A DNA stretch of 64,000 nucleotides from Prochlorococcus sp. AG-459-N19 (lineage in GTDB: Bacteria; Cyanobacteriota; Cyanobacteriia; PCC-6307; Cyanobiaceae), in contig QCRF01000004.1 in the NCBI GenBank assembly GCA_003209375.1, positions 33,628 to 97,627 of the forward strand, written 5' to 3'. The position numbers and the translations under genes were made by a program. Shown in pieces: positions 55,365-64,000 of this stretch (positions within the stretch are counted from its first letter, which is position 1; each line of letters begins with the position of its first letter). The notes beneath the pieces were generated by a model. That model worked only from the letters and a program-made list of their open reading frames with translations. It searched no databases and had not been told where the DNA came from.

Positions 55365-55658
55365 ATGTCTTTTATAAGTCTTCTTTGGGTTCTTTTACTT
55401 GGTAGTTTATTAGGCCTCGAGTTAATTGGAAAAGTTCCTCCTACTCTCCACACACCTCTAATGAGTGGAGCAAATGCAATTTCTGGAATAACAATGCTTG
55501 CAGCCTTGACTTTAATTGTAAAAGCAGAAGGCAACGTACCACTTTTAATCATTGGTTCAGTTTCTCTTGGATTTGCTCTTTTCAACGTTGTAGGCGGTTT
55601 CTTTGTAACTGATCGAATGCTTGCGATGTTTAGTCGTAAACCATCAAATAAGAAGTAA
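55365..55658 (+). CDS. pntAB: NAD(P) transhydrogenase alpha subunit part 2 (membrane)
   Basis: This is a 97-residue membrane segment with three or four hydrophobic helices. The sequence VPPTLHTPLMSGANAISGITMLAAL is diagnostic of the proton channel part of PntA. It starts 12 bp after pntAA and ends 8 bp before pntB. The opposite-strand ORF at 55328-55585 is a shadow. Confidence 0.95.
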   Translation: MSFISLLWVLLLGSLLGLELIGKVPPTLHTPLMSGANAISGITMLAALTLIVKAEGNVPLLIIGSVSLGFALFNVVGGFFVTDRMLAMFSRKPSNKK

Positions 55659-55666
55659 TTTTTAAA

Positions 55667-57106
55667 ATGAATCTACCTGTAATCATTAAATTCGTTATTG
55701 ACCTTCTAGCAGTACTTTTACTGGCTTTGGGAATAAAAGGATTGTCAAAAGTAAAATCAGCAAGGGATGCCAATAGATTAGCTGCATTCGCAATGTCGCT
55801 ATCAGTAGTAGGATTACTTTCTTATTATTTAGGCACTTCTGGAATTGCTATTCAGTCTTGGATTTGGATAATAATTGGATCAATAATAGGTAGTTTATTA
55901 GGAGCAATTCTTGCAAAAAAAGTACCTATGACCTCCATGCCAGAAACAGTGGCATTGTTCAATGGTTGTGGAGGAATGTCATCACTTTTGGTGGCCTTAG
56001 GAGTAGCTATTTTCCCTTTTTCTAATAGTGTGGAAAATCTTGATTTTTTTAAGTCACTGATTAACGAAGTTTCAATATCTGTTTCTATATTTGTTGGTGC
56101 CATAACTTTCACAGGTTCAATTGTGGCGATGGCAAAGTTACAGGGTTGGTTGTCAACTCCAGGATGGACTCAGAGCAAAGTTAGACATTTTGTAAATATT
56201 GTTTTTGCAGTTGCTTCCTTGATTGCCTTTTTTGATTTGATAAACGGCAATACAAGTTCTATTTGGCTTTTAGTTATAGTTTCTTCTTTATTAGGTATTG
56301 GAGTTACTTTGCCAATTGGTGGAGCTGATATGCCAGTCGTTATATCTTTATTAAATAGCTATTCAGGGATTGCCGCAGCAGCAGCAGGTTTCGTTGTAGA
56401 TAGTCAGCTTTTGATAGTAGCAGGCGCAATGGTTGGAGCGGCAGGTCTAATACTTACTCAAGTAATGTGCAAGGGTATGAATAGATCATTGGTCTCAGTT
56501 CTTTTTGGAGGATCTTTATCGGCACAAAGTACATCCTCTTCTGGCTCAGGAGAATATACAAATATAACTTCTTGCAGTGTTGAAGAATGCGCATTGACTT
56601 TAGAGGCAGCCAACAAGGTAATTATTGTTCCTGGATATGGTCTAGCAGTAGCTCAAGCTCAACATACTTTAAGGGAAGTGACAAAAAAACTAGAGCAAAA
56701 TGGTATTGAAGTTGTTTACGCAATTCATCCAGTAGCAGGGAGGATGCCTGGACATATGAATGTACTTTTAGCAGAAGCAGATGTTCCTTACGAACAACTT
56801 AAAGAAATGGACGTTGTAAATCCTGATTTTCCAGCAACGGATGTTGTTTTAGTTTTAGGAGCAAATGATGTGGTTAATCCTCAAGCTAAAAATGATAGCT
56901 CTTCTCCTTTATATGGTATGCCAGTTCTTGATGTGCAGGAAGCAAGAACGGTATTTGTAATTAAACGTGGTATGAGTGCAGGTTACTCCGGAATAAAAAA
57001 TGATTTATTTGATCTGCCAAATACCTCAATGGTCTTTGGTGATGCAAAAAAGGTACTGAATGATTTGATTGGAGAATTAAAGGATCTTGGGGTTGGGGAG
57101 AAATAA
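55667..57106 (+). CDS. pntB: NAD(P) transhydrogenase beta subunit
   Basis: The 479-residue PntB has N-terminal membrane helices (GGADMPVVISLLNSYSGIAAAAAGFVV is diagnostic) and a C-terminal NADP(H)-binding domain with IIVPGYGLAVAQAQHTLREVTKKL, PVAGRMPGHMNVLLAEADVPYE and VLGANDVVNPQAK. With PntAA and PntAB it couples proton flow to NADPH formation. The start of the next gene overlaps its end by 20 bp. Confidence 0.97.
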   Translation: MNLPVIIKFVIDLLAVLLLALGIKGLSKVKSARDANRLAAFAMSLSVVGLLSYYLGTSGIAIQSWIWIIIGSIIGSLLGAILAKKVPMTSMPETVALFNGCGGMSSLLVALGVAIFPFSNSVENLDFFKSLINEVSISVSIFVGAITFTGSIVAMAKLQGWLSTPGWTQSKVRHFVNIVFAVASLIAFFDLINGNTSSIWLLVIVSSLLGIGVTLPIGGADMPVVISLLNSYSGIAAAAAGFVVDSQLLIVAGAMVGAAGLILTQVMCKGMNRSLVSVLFGGSLSAQSTSSSGSGEYTNITSCSVEECALTLEAANKVIIVPGYGLAVAQAQHTLREVTKKLEQNGIEVVYAIHPVAGRMPGHMNVLLAEADVPYEQLKEMDVVNPDFPATDVVLVLGANDVVNPQAKNDSSSPLYGMPVLDVQEARTVFVIKRGMSAGYSGIKNDLFDLPNTSMVFGDAKKVLNDLIGELKDLGVGEK

Positions 57107-58175
57107 TAGTATATCTTTTAGTTTTTCGGATTACGTAAAAAATAAGCCATTTCGAGAAGTCTTACCTTGGATAGGTGGCGACTTACAAACTTTGAGAGAT
57201 ACTTTTGTTATTGATTTTGGTAAATCAAAAAAAAATAAAAAAATATTCTTTCCGATTAATAAAATTCTTTCTAAAAAATTTGAATGTGATTATCTTTTAG
57301 GTTTTTTAGAATTACCTGAAAACTTAAACTCAATTAGGGGTTTTGTAATCGTTACACATGGTTTAGGGGGCTCAACTAAACGGTTTGGTTTAAGAAGAAT
57401 ATCTAGGAAATTAGAAAAAAATGGTTTTGGAGTTCTTAAATTAAATCTAAGAGGATCTGGATCAGCGAGATATTTAGCTAAAGGAAATTATTGTGCTAGA
57501 TGCTCTAGTGATGTTATTTCAGCAATTAATTATTTTAAAAAATTGATTAATTTAGAGTTCAAAGATCTTATGAAAAGAAATAATAATCTTCCAATTTATG
57601 GTGTTGGATTATCTTTAGGCGGAACAATTCTTTTAAATGCCTGCCTAGATTACGATAAAAACAAAGGAGACAAACTTTTAGATGGCCTTGCCTGCGTGAG
57701 TACCCCTTTAGATTTATCTTCATGCAGTCTGTGTATTGAAAAACCTAGAAATTCTATCTACCAAAAATGGTTACTTCACCGCTTAAAAAATCAGTTATGG
57801 GAGGGATTTAATGATGAAGGCAAACTCCTTGATAAGGAGAAATTAAGAATAAAAATTAGAAATTTAAAAAGTATAAGAGAATTTGATCAGAAATTTACAG
57901 CTCCTAGTTGGGGGTTTAACTCTTTAGAGGATTATTATATTAAAGCTTCTCCAATATTTAGAATCCAAAACTCAATAAAAAAATTACCTCCAATGCTTTT
58001 TATTCATGCCAAGGATGATCCCTGGGTTCCATATAAGGATACTTTGAATTTAAGAAAAGAATCTATTGATAAATTTACTGTTTTAATAACTGAAAAAGGA
58101 GGTCATAATGGTTTTCATTCGATTAATGGCTGCTGGTCAGACGAAGTCGTAAAGAACTGGTTTATGAGTATCTAG
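57087..58175 (+). CDS. alpha/beta hydrolase, YheT-like
   Basis: This is a 362-residue hydrolase of the YheT/EMB8 group. It starts at TTG 57087 inside pntB, giving MGLGRNNSISFSFSDY. LPWIGGDLQTLRDTF is the family N-terminal motif, and VTHGLGGSTKRFGLRRISRKL the oxyanion loop. Ser lies in YGVGLSLGGTILLNA, Asp in FIHAKDDPWVPY and His in EKGGHNGFH. Substrate is unknown; esterase or acyltransferase activity is typical. It overlaps pntB by 20 bp and the convergent ferredoxin-like gene by 14 bp. Confidence 0.85.
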   Translation: MGLGRNNSISFSFSDYVKNKPFREVLPWIGGDLQTLRDTFVIDFGKSKKNKKIFFPINKILSKKFECDYLLGFLELPENLNSIRGFVIVTHGLGGSTKRFGLRRISRKLEKNGFGVLKLNLRGSGSARYLAKGNYCARCSSDVISAINYFKKLINLEFKDLMKRNNNLPIYGVGLSLGGTILLNACLDYDKNKGDKLLDGLACVSTPLDLSSCSLCIEKPRNSIYQKWLLHRLKNQLWEGFNDEGKLLDKEKLRIKIRNLKSIREFDQKFTAPSWGFNSLEDYYIKASPIFRIQNSIKKLPPMLFIHAKDDPWVPYKDTLNLRKESIDKFTVLITEKGGHNGFHSINGCWSDEVVKNWFMSI

Positions 58176-58506
58176 GACTACTTAAAAATGGTGTTTTTTT
58201 AAAAATCCATTTTTCTATTGGCTTACCGTTAATAATATGTGAGGTAAAAATTTCTGAAATTTTTTCTGGAGAAACTTTCTCATACCAAATACCATCAGGC
58301 CAAATAAGAAGAATTGGGCCGTTCTTACATACCCTTAAACAGTCAGCTTTTGATCTTAATATATGAATGTTTTTAGTAGAGGGATCATTCTCAAATTTTT
58401 TTAAAGTCTTTTTCAGACATTCCCATGCTTTTTGACCTTCATTGCCTTTAAAGCATTTCTGTTTTGTGGGAGTTGCGCATAATAGAAGATGTTTTTTTAT
58501 ATTCAC
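58162..58506 (-). CDS. thioredoxin-like [2Fe-2S] ferredoxin domain protein
   Basis: The 114-residue protein has the four-cysteine pattern of thioredoxin-like ferredoxins: LLLCATPTKQKC (Cys10 and Cys18) and ADCLRVCKNGP (Cys56 and Cys60), followed by GIWYEKVSPEKISEIF. Such proteins bind one [2Fe-2S] cluster, as in NuoE/HoxE C-terminal domains. It is a stand-alone electron carrier whose partners are unknown. It begins 2 bp after dxr on the same strand. Confidence 0.85.
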   Translation of the reverse strand: MNIKKHLLLCATPTKQKCFKGNEGQKAWECLKKTLKKFENDPSTKNIHILRSKADCLRVCKNGPILLIWPDGIWYEKVSPEKISEIFTSHIINGKPIEKWIFKKTPFLSSPRYS

Positions 58507-58508
58507 TT

Positions 58509-59738
58509 TTATCCAATACTTACGTATTTTTTCCCTTTTTTAATTTCTTGCTTAACAAAAAGTCTGGCCCAATTGTCTACTTCAAGAATATCCTCCAATT
58601 CGGGACTCAAATTCAAATTCGCCATATGTGATTCACAAGCTTTACTTATAAATGTTGGAATTTCTTGAAAAGAAATTTTTTCTTTGAGGAATTGTTCAAC
58701 AGCCATTTCATTAGCAGCATTTAAGACTGCAGGCATAGTCCCAGAAGATTTTCCTGCAGCATAGGCAAGTCCCATGCATGGATATTTAAACTCGTCTGGC
58801 TCTTTAAAAGTTAATTCCCCAATTTCACTTAGATTTAATCTTTTCCAATTTGTTTTAAATCTTTCAGGCCAACTCATCGCATATAAAATGGGTAGTTTCA
58901 TATCTGGCCAACCTAGTTGAGCTAATACTGAAGAATCTTCCATCTCAATCATTGAATGAATAATACTTTGAGGGTGGATAACTATTTCGATATTTTCGTA
59001 AGAGGTCCCAAATAAATAATGAGCTTCTATAACTTCTAATCCTTTATTCATAAGAGTTGCAGAATCTACAGTTATTTTTTTTCCCATATCCCAATTAGGA
59101 TGTGAAGTCGCATCTTCAACTGTGACATGCTTTAAATCCTCAACGGCCCAATCTCTGAAAGCACCACCAGAAGCTGTTAAATGTATAGCTTTTAAACCCT
59201 TAGGCATCTCTCCTGTTGAAAAATCTGCATTTTTACAATTAGGTAATCCTTGTAAACATTGAAAGATAGCAGAGTGTTCTGAATCAGCAGGTAAAAGCCT
59301 ACTATTATTTTTCTTTAATGCAGGAATAACAATTGGTCCTGCAGCAATTAAAGTTTCTTTGTTAGCAAGTGCAATATTTTTCCCCGCATTAATTGCTGAC
59401 ATTGTTGGAATTAAGCCTGCACAGCCTACTATCCCTGTTACAACAGTATCTGCCTTATCCCATGCCGCAACTGCGTTAATCCCCTGCTTTCCACCTAAAA
59501 CCAAGGGAGCATAATCCAAATCTAAGTTATTAATATTATCTTTTAAATCTTCTATAAGACTTTCATCCTCAATTGCAACTACCTCTGGTTTATGTGTTTT
59601 AACTTGTTCAGTTAATAAACTAATATTTCTTCCTGCGGAAAGAGCTACGGCTTTAAATTTATCAGGCTGCTCACTAGCTATTTCGAGAGTTTGAGTCCCT
59701 ATTGAACCAGTAGAACCGAGCACAGTAATGTATTTCAA
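58509..59738 (-). CDS. dxr: 1-deoxy-D-xylulose 5-phosphate reductoisomerase
   Basis: Dxr makes 2-C-methyl-D-erythritol 4-phosphate with NADPH in the non-mevalonate isoprenoid pathway. The 409-residue protein has [17 protein letters not shown] at the N-terminus (NADPH), [12 protein letters not shown], the metal-ligand region [14 protein letters not shown], and [31 protein letters not shown] as catalytic loop and linker. All are diagnostic. The following ferredoxin-like gene is only 2 bp away. Confidence 0.97.
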   Translation of the reverse strand: MKYITVLGSTGSIGTQTLEIASEQPDKFKAVALSAGRNISLLTEQVKTHKPEVVAIEDESLIEDLKDNINNLDLDYAPLVLGGKQGINAVAAWDKADTVVTGIVGCAGLIPTMSAINAGKNIALANKETLIAAGPIVIPALKKNNSRLLPADSEHSAIFQCLQGLPNCKNADFSTGEMPKGLKAIHLTASGGAFRDWAVEDLKHVTVEDATSHPNWDMGKKITVDSATLMNKGLEVIEAHYLFGTSYENIEIVIHPQSIIHSMIEMEDSSVLAQLGWPDMKLPILYAMSWPERFKTNWKRLNLSEIGELTFKEPDEFKYPCMGLAYAAGKSSGTMPAVLNAANEMAVEQFLKEKISFQEIPTFISKACESHMANLNLSPELEDILEVDNWARLFVKQEIKKGKKYVSIG

Positions 59739-59820
59739 TTTTCTCTGATATTTCTAATATCTTCCCATTTAAAGGTGTATTTAAAAAACAAAAATTTCAA
59801 ATTGGTTTTTTTCTTAAAAT

Positions 59821-61290
59821 TTAGACCCTTATCCATGTTGTTATTTCCTTTGATTGATCAATAAGTTCAATACCTTTTTCTTTTAACAAATTCCTGATTT
59901 CATCCGCCTTCGCATAATTCTTTTCCATTTTTGCTTTCAATCTTTCATCAATAAGCGATGATATTTCGTCTTCTTTTATTTTACTTTCTTTTACTAAAAC
60001 CTCTTTTTTAAGACCAAGTACCTCGGTCAACTTTTCTAGAGTTTTTAAATTCTCAAGTAGAAAGAATTTTTCATTTAGGTCTATTTTAAAACCTTCAACC
60101 CTTTGAAATTGGTTTAAAAAGTTTTTTAATGGTTTCGCTAAATCGTAAATAATTGCAATAGCACCTGCTGTATTAAGGTCATTTCCAAGAGCCTCAGAAA
60201 ATTTAAGCTTTTTTTGAGATAATTCAAAACTTATTTTCTCTTTATATTCTACTTCGAGAAATTCATGTTTTTCAATAGTTCTAAAAGCACCTTTTGTAAG
60301 GTCCATAAAAGAAAGGGCTACATTAATGTTTTTCCAAGCTTCTGAAGCACTCCTTAAAGCTTCTTCAGTAAAATCGAGTGGTTTTCTATAATTAATAGTC
60401 ATAACAAAATATCGCAAAGTCATAGGGCTTATACCTGACGCTATTAGCTCTCTAATAGTTTTAAAATTTTTAAGAGATTTACTCATCTTTTGTCCATTTA
60501 CATTGACCATCCCATTATGTAACCAATAGTTTGCTAGCTTTTTGCCATTGGCTGCTTCTGATTGGGCGATTTCATTTTCATGATGTGGAAAAATCAAATC
60601 AGAACCACCTAAATGGATATCAATAGTATCTCCTAATTCATCTTTAACCATCGCCGAACATTCAATATGCCATCCTGGCCTACCTTTACCCCATGGTGAA
60701 TCAAAAAATGGTTCATCATCTTTGGCTTTTTTCCATAGTGCAAAATCTTGCGGATTAAGTTTTTTACTATTTTCATCATTAGCCATTCTTCCTTGCTGAT
60801 TGATATTTTGTTCTTGTATATTTTGGTTGCTTAGCTTTCCGTAATTTCTATTTTTAAAAACAGAATAATAAACATCTCCATCCCTAGAGTATGCATAACC
60901 TTTGTCCTCAAGGATTGTTATGAATGAGCAGATATTGCATATATGATTCGTTGCTCTTGGCATACTATCTGGACGCATTATTCCTAAAGAATCCATATCT
61001 TTATGAAATTCAATAATATTTTTTTCAGATACTTCCTTCATTGAACTGCTTTCTTCTTTAGCTCTTTTTAAGATCTTGTCATCAATATCTGTAAAATTTT
61101 GAACATACTTAACTTTGTAATCACTGTAAATTAAAAATCTTCTCAATACATCCCAAGCTATATAACTTCTGGCATGACCAAGATGACATAAGTCATAAAC
61201 AGTTACTCCACAACAATAAATTTTTACTACATCATCTATAGGCTTAAAAACCTCAACTCTTTTGCTTAAAGTATTAAAAAGTTTGATCAT
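59821..61290 (-). CDS. cysS: cysteinyl-tRNA synthetase
   Basis: This class I synthetase charges tRNA-Cys. The 489-residue protein has YCCGVTVYDLCHLGHARSYIAWD, in which Cys residues bind zinc and HLGH is the HIGH motif, then WHIECSAM and HHENEIAQSEAANGK for the zinc site, and KMSKSLKNF as KMSKS loop. The C-terminal helical domain is rich in Lys/Glu. It lies 24 bp downstream of polA on the same strand. Confidence 0.97.
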   Translation of the reverse strand: MIKLFNTLSKRVEVFKPIDDVVKIYCCGVTVYDLCHLGHARSYIAWDVLRRFLIYSDYKVKYVQNFTDIDDKILKRAKEESSSMKEVSEKNIIEFHKDMDSLGIMRPDSMPRATNHICNICSFITILEDKGYAYSRDGDVYYSVFKNRNYGKLSNQNIQEQNINQQGRMANDENSKKLNPQDFALWKKAKDDEPFFDSPWGKGRPGWHIECSAMVKDELGDTIDIHLGGSDLIFPHHENEIAQSEAANGKKLANYWLHNGMVNVNGQKMSKSLKNFKTIRELIASGISPMTLRYFVMTINYRKPLDFTEEALRSASEAWKNINVALSFMDLTKGAFRTIEKHEFLEVEYKEKISFELSQKKLKFSEALGNDLNTAGAIAIIYDLAKPLKNFLNQFQRVEGFKIDLNEKFFLLENLKTLEKLTEVLGLKKEVLVKESKIKEDEISSLIDERLKAKMEKNYAKADEIRNLLKEKGIELIDQSKEITTWIRV

Positions 61291-61314
61291 CTTAAATTAA
61301 GTATTTCATAAGGT

Positions 61315-64000
61315 TTATTTTGTCTCCATCCAATTGTCTCCAATACCAATATCAACTAAAAGGGGCACATTTAATTTTACACAATCTTCCATAGTCTTCT
61401 TTACTAATTTCGTCGTAATTTCCAAAGAATCTGGTTCAACTTCAAACAATAATTCATCATGTACTTGTAAAAGCATTTTTGCGGGAACATTCATTTCTAT
61501 GAATTTCTTATTTAGTTGAACCATTGCAATTTTAATAATGTCTGCACTTGAACCCTGAATTGGTGCGTTAGCTGCGGCTCTTAATGACTGTGCTTCCATG
61601 CCAGCCCTTCTTGCAGATTGCAAGTCAATTTCGTAAGGATCTTTTCCTATTAATCTTCCAAGTCCATTTTTATCAAACTTAAATTCTCTTTTTCGACCAA
61701 AAATTGTTTTTACATAACCTTTTGATAAGGCAAGCCTTTCTTGGAGTTCAAGAAATTTGAAAATTTTTGAATATCTTTCTTTGTATTTTATTAGGAATTC
61801 TTTTGCCTCTGGAGTGCTTACTCCTGTTGAACGTGCAAACTTTTTTATACCCATACCATAGATAACTCCAAAATTTATTGTTTTCCCAACTCTCCTTTCG
61901 TCGGATGATATTTCTTCTTTTTCAAAAATTAATCTTGCAGTCAAAGAATGAATATCATCATTTTTATGAAAAGCATTAATTAGTATTTCTTCATCCGCTA
62001 AGTGGGCAAGTATTCTTAATTCGATCTGAGAATAATCAGCTGATAAAAGTTTCCAATTTTTTTCAGGCAAGAATGCTTTTCTTATTCTCCTACTAAATTC
62101 AGTCCTAACCGGGATATTTTGAAGATTAGGATTGCTACTACTTAGTCTCCCCGTCGCTGTAGCAGCTTGATTAAAGTTTGTATGAACTCTCCCTGTCTTT
62201 GCGTTTATAAGATTTGGAAGAGCATCAATATAGGTGCTAAGTAATTTGCTAAGAGTTCTGTGTTTTATTAAATGTTGGATTATTTCATGTTCGTCGACTA
62301 ATCTCTCAAGAACTACTGCATCAGTACTCCATCCTGTTTTTGTTTTTCGTGATTTCTTTTTATCTAAATTTAATTTTTCAAACAAGATCTCACCAAGTTG
62401 TTTTGGTGAAGATAGATTAAAATTCTCTTCAGCTAATTCATAAACTTTACTTTCAATATCTTCTAAGGTGCTTTTTAGTTCTTTTGAGAGTTTATCTAAA
62501 TAAGGGATGTCGATGGTTATCCCATTCATTTCCATTTGAGACAATACCGGCTCTAAAGGCAGCTCAATTTCTTCGAACAATTTGATTAATTCATCTTTTT
62601 CCTTTGAAAATCTTTCTTTAAAAATATTGACAATCTTAAAAGTTAGTAATACATCATAACCACAGTAAATACTAGCTTCATCAATATCAACAAATGAAAA
62701 GTCTTTATTTTTCCCAACTGTTTCCTTAAATGAAGGAGGCTTAAATCCAAATAATCTAAAACTAATTTCACTTAACCCATGTTTCTCATGATTATTAAGA
62801 AGGTAGTCTGCTAACAAGGTGTCAAAGGTTACGCCTTTAAGATCAAGTCCATGATTAAAAAATATTTGTCTATCAAATTTAGAATTTTGGAGTGCCTTTT
62901 CTTTGTTTGGATCTTCGATCCAATTTCTTAGCTTTGAGAAAACATCTTCAATTGATAATTGATTGAGAGTCTCCTTTTTTGTTTGATGACCAACAGGTAT
63001 ATAAAATAAATCGTCATTTTCTTCTCCAAGACATAACCCTATCCCAACAAGTTCCGCATTGATTGGATTCAAACTATTGGTCTCTGTATCTAAAGAAACT
63101 ATTTGATTGGTCTTGTCTAATCTTTGAATTAATTTATCAAGTAATTCGAAATCATTTACAACAGTTACGTTGATTTTAGGGATTTTATTTTCACTATTTT
63201 CTAATTCATTATTACCTGATACTTTTGGTGCCTGCTCCTCCTCTTTAGCTACATTATTTTTGTCAAAACCACCTTTGCTGAAAGTTGAATTGAAAATTTC
63301 AATTTGTCTAAGTAGTGTTGATAGTTCTAATTTTTTCAGTGACTCTGAAAGTAGTTCTTGATTTATATTTTTTAATTCATAACCGTTACTTAAAATCAAA
63401 GGTACCTCAGTATTTATTTTTGCTAAATCTCTGGAAAGAAATGCATTATGTTTATCGTTTCTGAGCTTTTCTATAACTGAACCTTTGATGAATCCTTTAT
63501 ATTTCTTATCGTTGTTCTGCTGAATCTTGTCCAAAGCCTGATAGATTCCATCAAGCGTATCGTTTTCTTTTAGCAGATTAATTGCAGTTTTTGGGCCTAC
63601 CCCTTTAATACCCGGAATATTATCAGAACTATCACCAGTTAGGGCTTTAAGATCAACTACTCTTTCTGGCGCAACACCTAATTTTTCTTTTACTCCATTT
63701 TCATTCATAAGAGTTGGATTGCCACTTTTCGCATATGGACCACCACCCATATAAAGTACATAAATGTCTTTTTGATCATCTACTAATTGAAATAAATCCC
63801 TATCTCCAGAAAGAATATTCACGCACCATCCCTTAGAAGAAGCATCATTTGCAATTGTGCCAAGGAGATCATCTGCTTCGTATCCTGGAGATTTGAAAAT
63901 TGGTAAATTAAGGCTTTCTTCTAAAATGATTTCTAGTTGTTCAATATCCTGAAAAAAAACATCTGGTGCTACATCTCTATTGGCCTTATAATTTGGATCT
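61315..64000 (-). CDS. polA: DNA polymerase I (5' end cut by window edge)
   Basis: PolA fills gaps and removes RNA primers. At least 895 residues are visible; the track's start at 63822 is internal, and reading continues in frame to the window edge with DPNYKANRDVAPDVFFQDIE and SPGYEADDLLGTIA of the 5'-nuclease domain. The proofreading domain keeps VSLDTETNSL and YCGYD, so 3'-5' exonuclease looks intact. The polymerase domain has SADYSQIELRILAHLA (motif A), the O helix with KTINFGVIYGMG, and QVHDELLFEVE (motif C). The true start is outside the window. Confidence 0.97.
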   Translation of the reverse strand, partial: DPNYKANRDVAPDVFFQDIEQLEIILEESLNLPIFKSPGYEADDLLGTIANDASSKGWCVNILSGDRDLFQLVDDQKDIYVLYMGGGPYAKSGNPTLMNENGVKEKLGVAPERVVDLKALTGDSSDNIPGIKGVGPKTAINLLKENDTLDGIYQALDKIQQNNDKKYKGFIKGSVIEKLRNDKHNAFLSRDLAKINTEVPLILSNGYELKNINQELLSESLKKLELSTLLRQIEIFNSTFSKGGFDKNNVAKEEEQAPKVSGNNELENSENKIPKINVTVVNDFELLDKLIQRLDKTNQIVSLDTETNSLNPINAELVGIGLCLGEENDDLFYIPVGHQTKKETLNQLSIEDVFSKLRNWIEDPNKEKALQNSKFDRQIFFNHGLDLKGVTFDTLLADYLLNNHEKHGLSEISFRLFGFKPPSFKETVGKNKDFSFVDIDEASIYCGYDVLLTFKIVNIFKERFSKEKDELIKLFEEIELPLEPVLSQMEMNGITIDIPYLDKLSKELKSTLEDIESKVYELAEENFNLSSPKQLGEILFEKLNLDKKKSRKTKTGWSTDAVVLERLVDEHEIIQHLIKHRTLSKLLSTYIDALPNLINAKTGRVHTNFNQAATATGRLSSSNPNLQNIPVRTEFSRRIRKAFLPEKNWKLLSADYSQIELRILAHLADEEILINAFHKNDDIHSLTARLIFEKEEISSDERRVGKTINFGVIYGMGIKKFARSTGVSTPEAKEFLIKYKERYSKIFKFLELQERLALSKGYVKTIFGRKREFKFDKNGLGRLIGKDPYEIDLQSARRAGMEAQSLRAAANAPIQGSSADIIKIAMVQLNKKFIEMNVPAKMLLQVHDELLFEVEPDSLEITTKLVKKTMEDCVKLNVPLLVDIGIGDNWMETK

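Noticed and set aside
63170-63822. GTG at 63822 as polA start
   Set aside because: Homology to the 5'-nuclease domain continues in frame to the window edge, so the track start is internal.

Overview
The window is AT-rich chromosomal DNA from a marine picocyanobacterium, almost certainly a high-light-adapted Prochlorococcus. The evidence is a chlorophyll-binding antenna gene of the Pcb/IsiA family, psbD/psbC, ycf4, petM, a Ycf39-like gene, flavodoxin, NTRC, the split pnt transhydrogenase, very short intergenic gaps and low GC. No rRNA, CRISPR array, insertion sequence or complete prophage was seen.

Layout. (1) 1-8.7 kb is an accessory surface-polysaccharide region: two glycosyltransferases, GDP-mannose 4,6-dehydratase, a GDP-fucose-synthase/ColC-type epimerase-reductase, a PLP-family enzyme with His in place of the catalytic Lys (ColD-type 3-dehydratase), and an O-antigen ligase/polymerase-like membrane protein. 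Genes are loosely packed, with 400-640 bp gaps, and the region ends at tRNA-Arg(TCT). (2) 8.9-22.4 kb is core housekeeping: rsmI, cysQ, pnp, rpsN, rseP, serS, a Ycf46-like AAA ATPase, yidC, rnpA, rpmH, aroH and sppA, mostly on the minus strand. (3) 22.4-28.9 kb holds envelope and transport genes: EamA transporter, GT4, ArnT-like glycosyltransferase, AEC transporter, SemiSWEET and a peroxiredoxin-like protein. (4) 29-38.3 kb has an iron-economy flavour: flavodoxin next to an IsiA-like Pcb, a porin, a PKHD-type dioxygenase and a FutA-type iron-binding protein. A MIF/tautomerase homologue and glyQ lie among them. (5) 38.36-42 kb is a small accessory islet behind tRNA-Ser(CGA): a displaced copy of the tRNA 3' end, short direct and inverted repeats, a decayed helicase-associated-domain gene, a VTT-like membrane protein and a large putative outer-membrane barrel. 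(6) 42-64 kb is core again: a short [2Fe-2S] ferredoxin, cobQ, maf, psbD-psbC, ycf4, a cyclophilin lipoprotein, ilvH, petM, infA, NTRC, pntAA-AB-B, dxr, cysS and polA, which runs off the right edge.

The most interesting points are the gmd / ColC-like / ColD-like set, which implies a 3,6-dideoxyhexose such as colitose on the cell surface; the att-like scar and pseudogene islet at tRNA-Ser; a cyclophilin lipoprotein that seems to start at AUA overlapping the ycf4 stop; an Ig-like insertion in YidC; and the flavodoxin-Pcb pair with a 9-bp inverted repeat before the antenna gene. I see no clearly new defence or mobile system. All names rest on reading the sequence and family knowledge; no database search was run.
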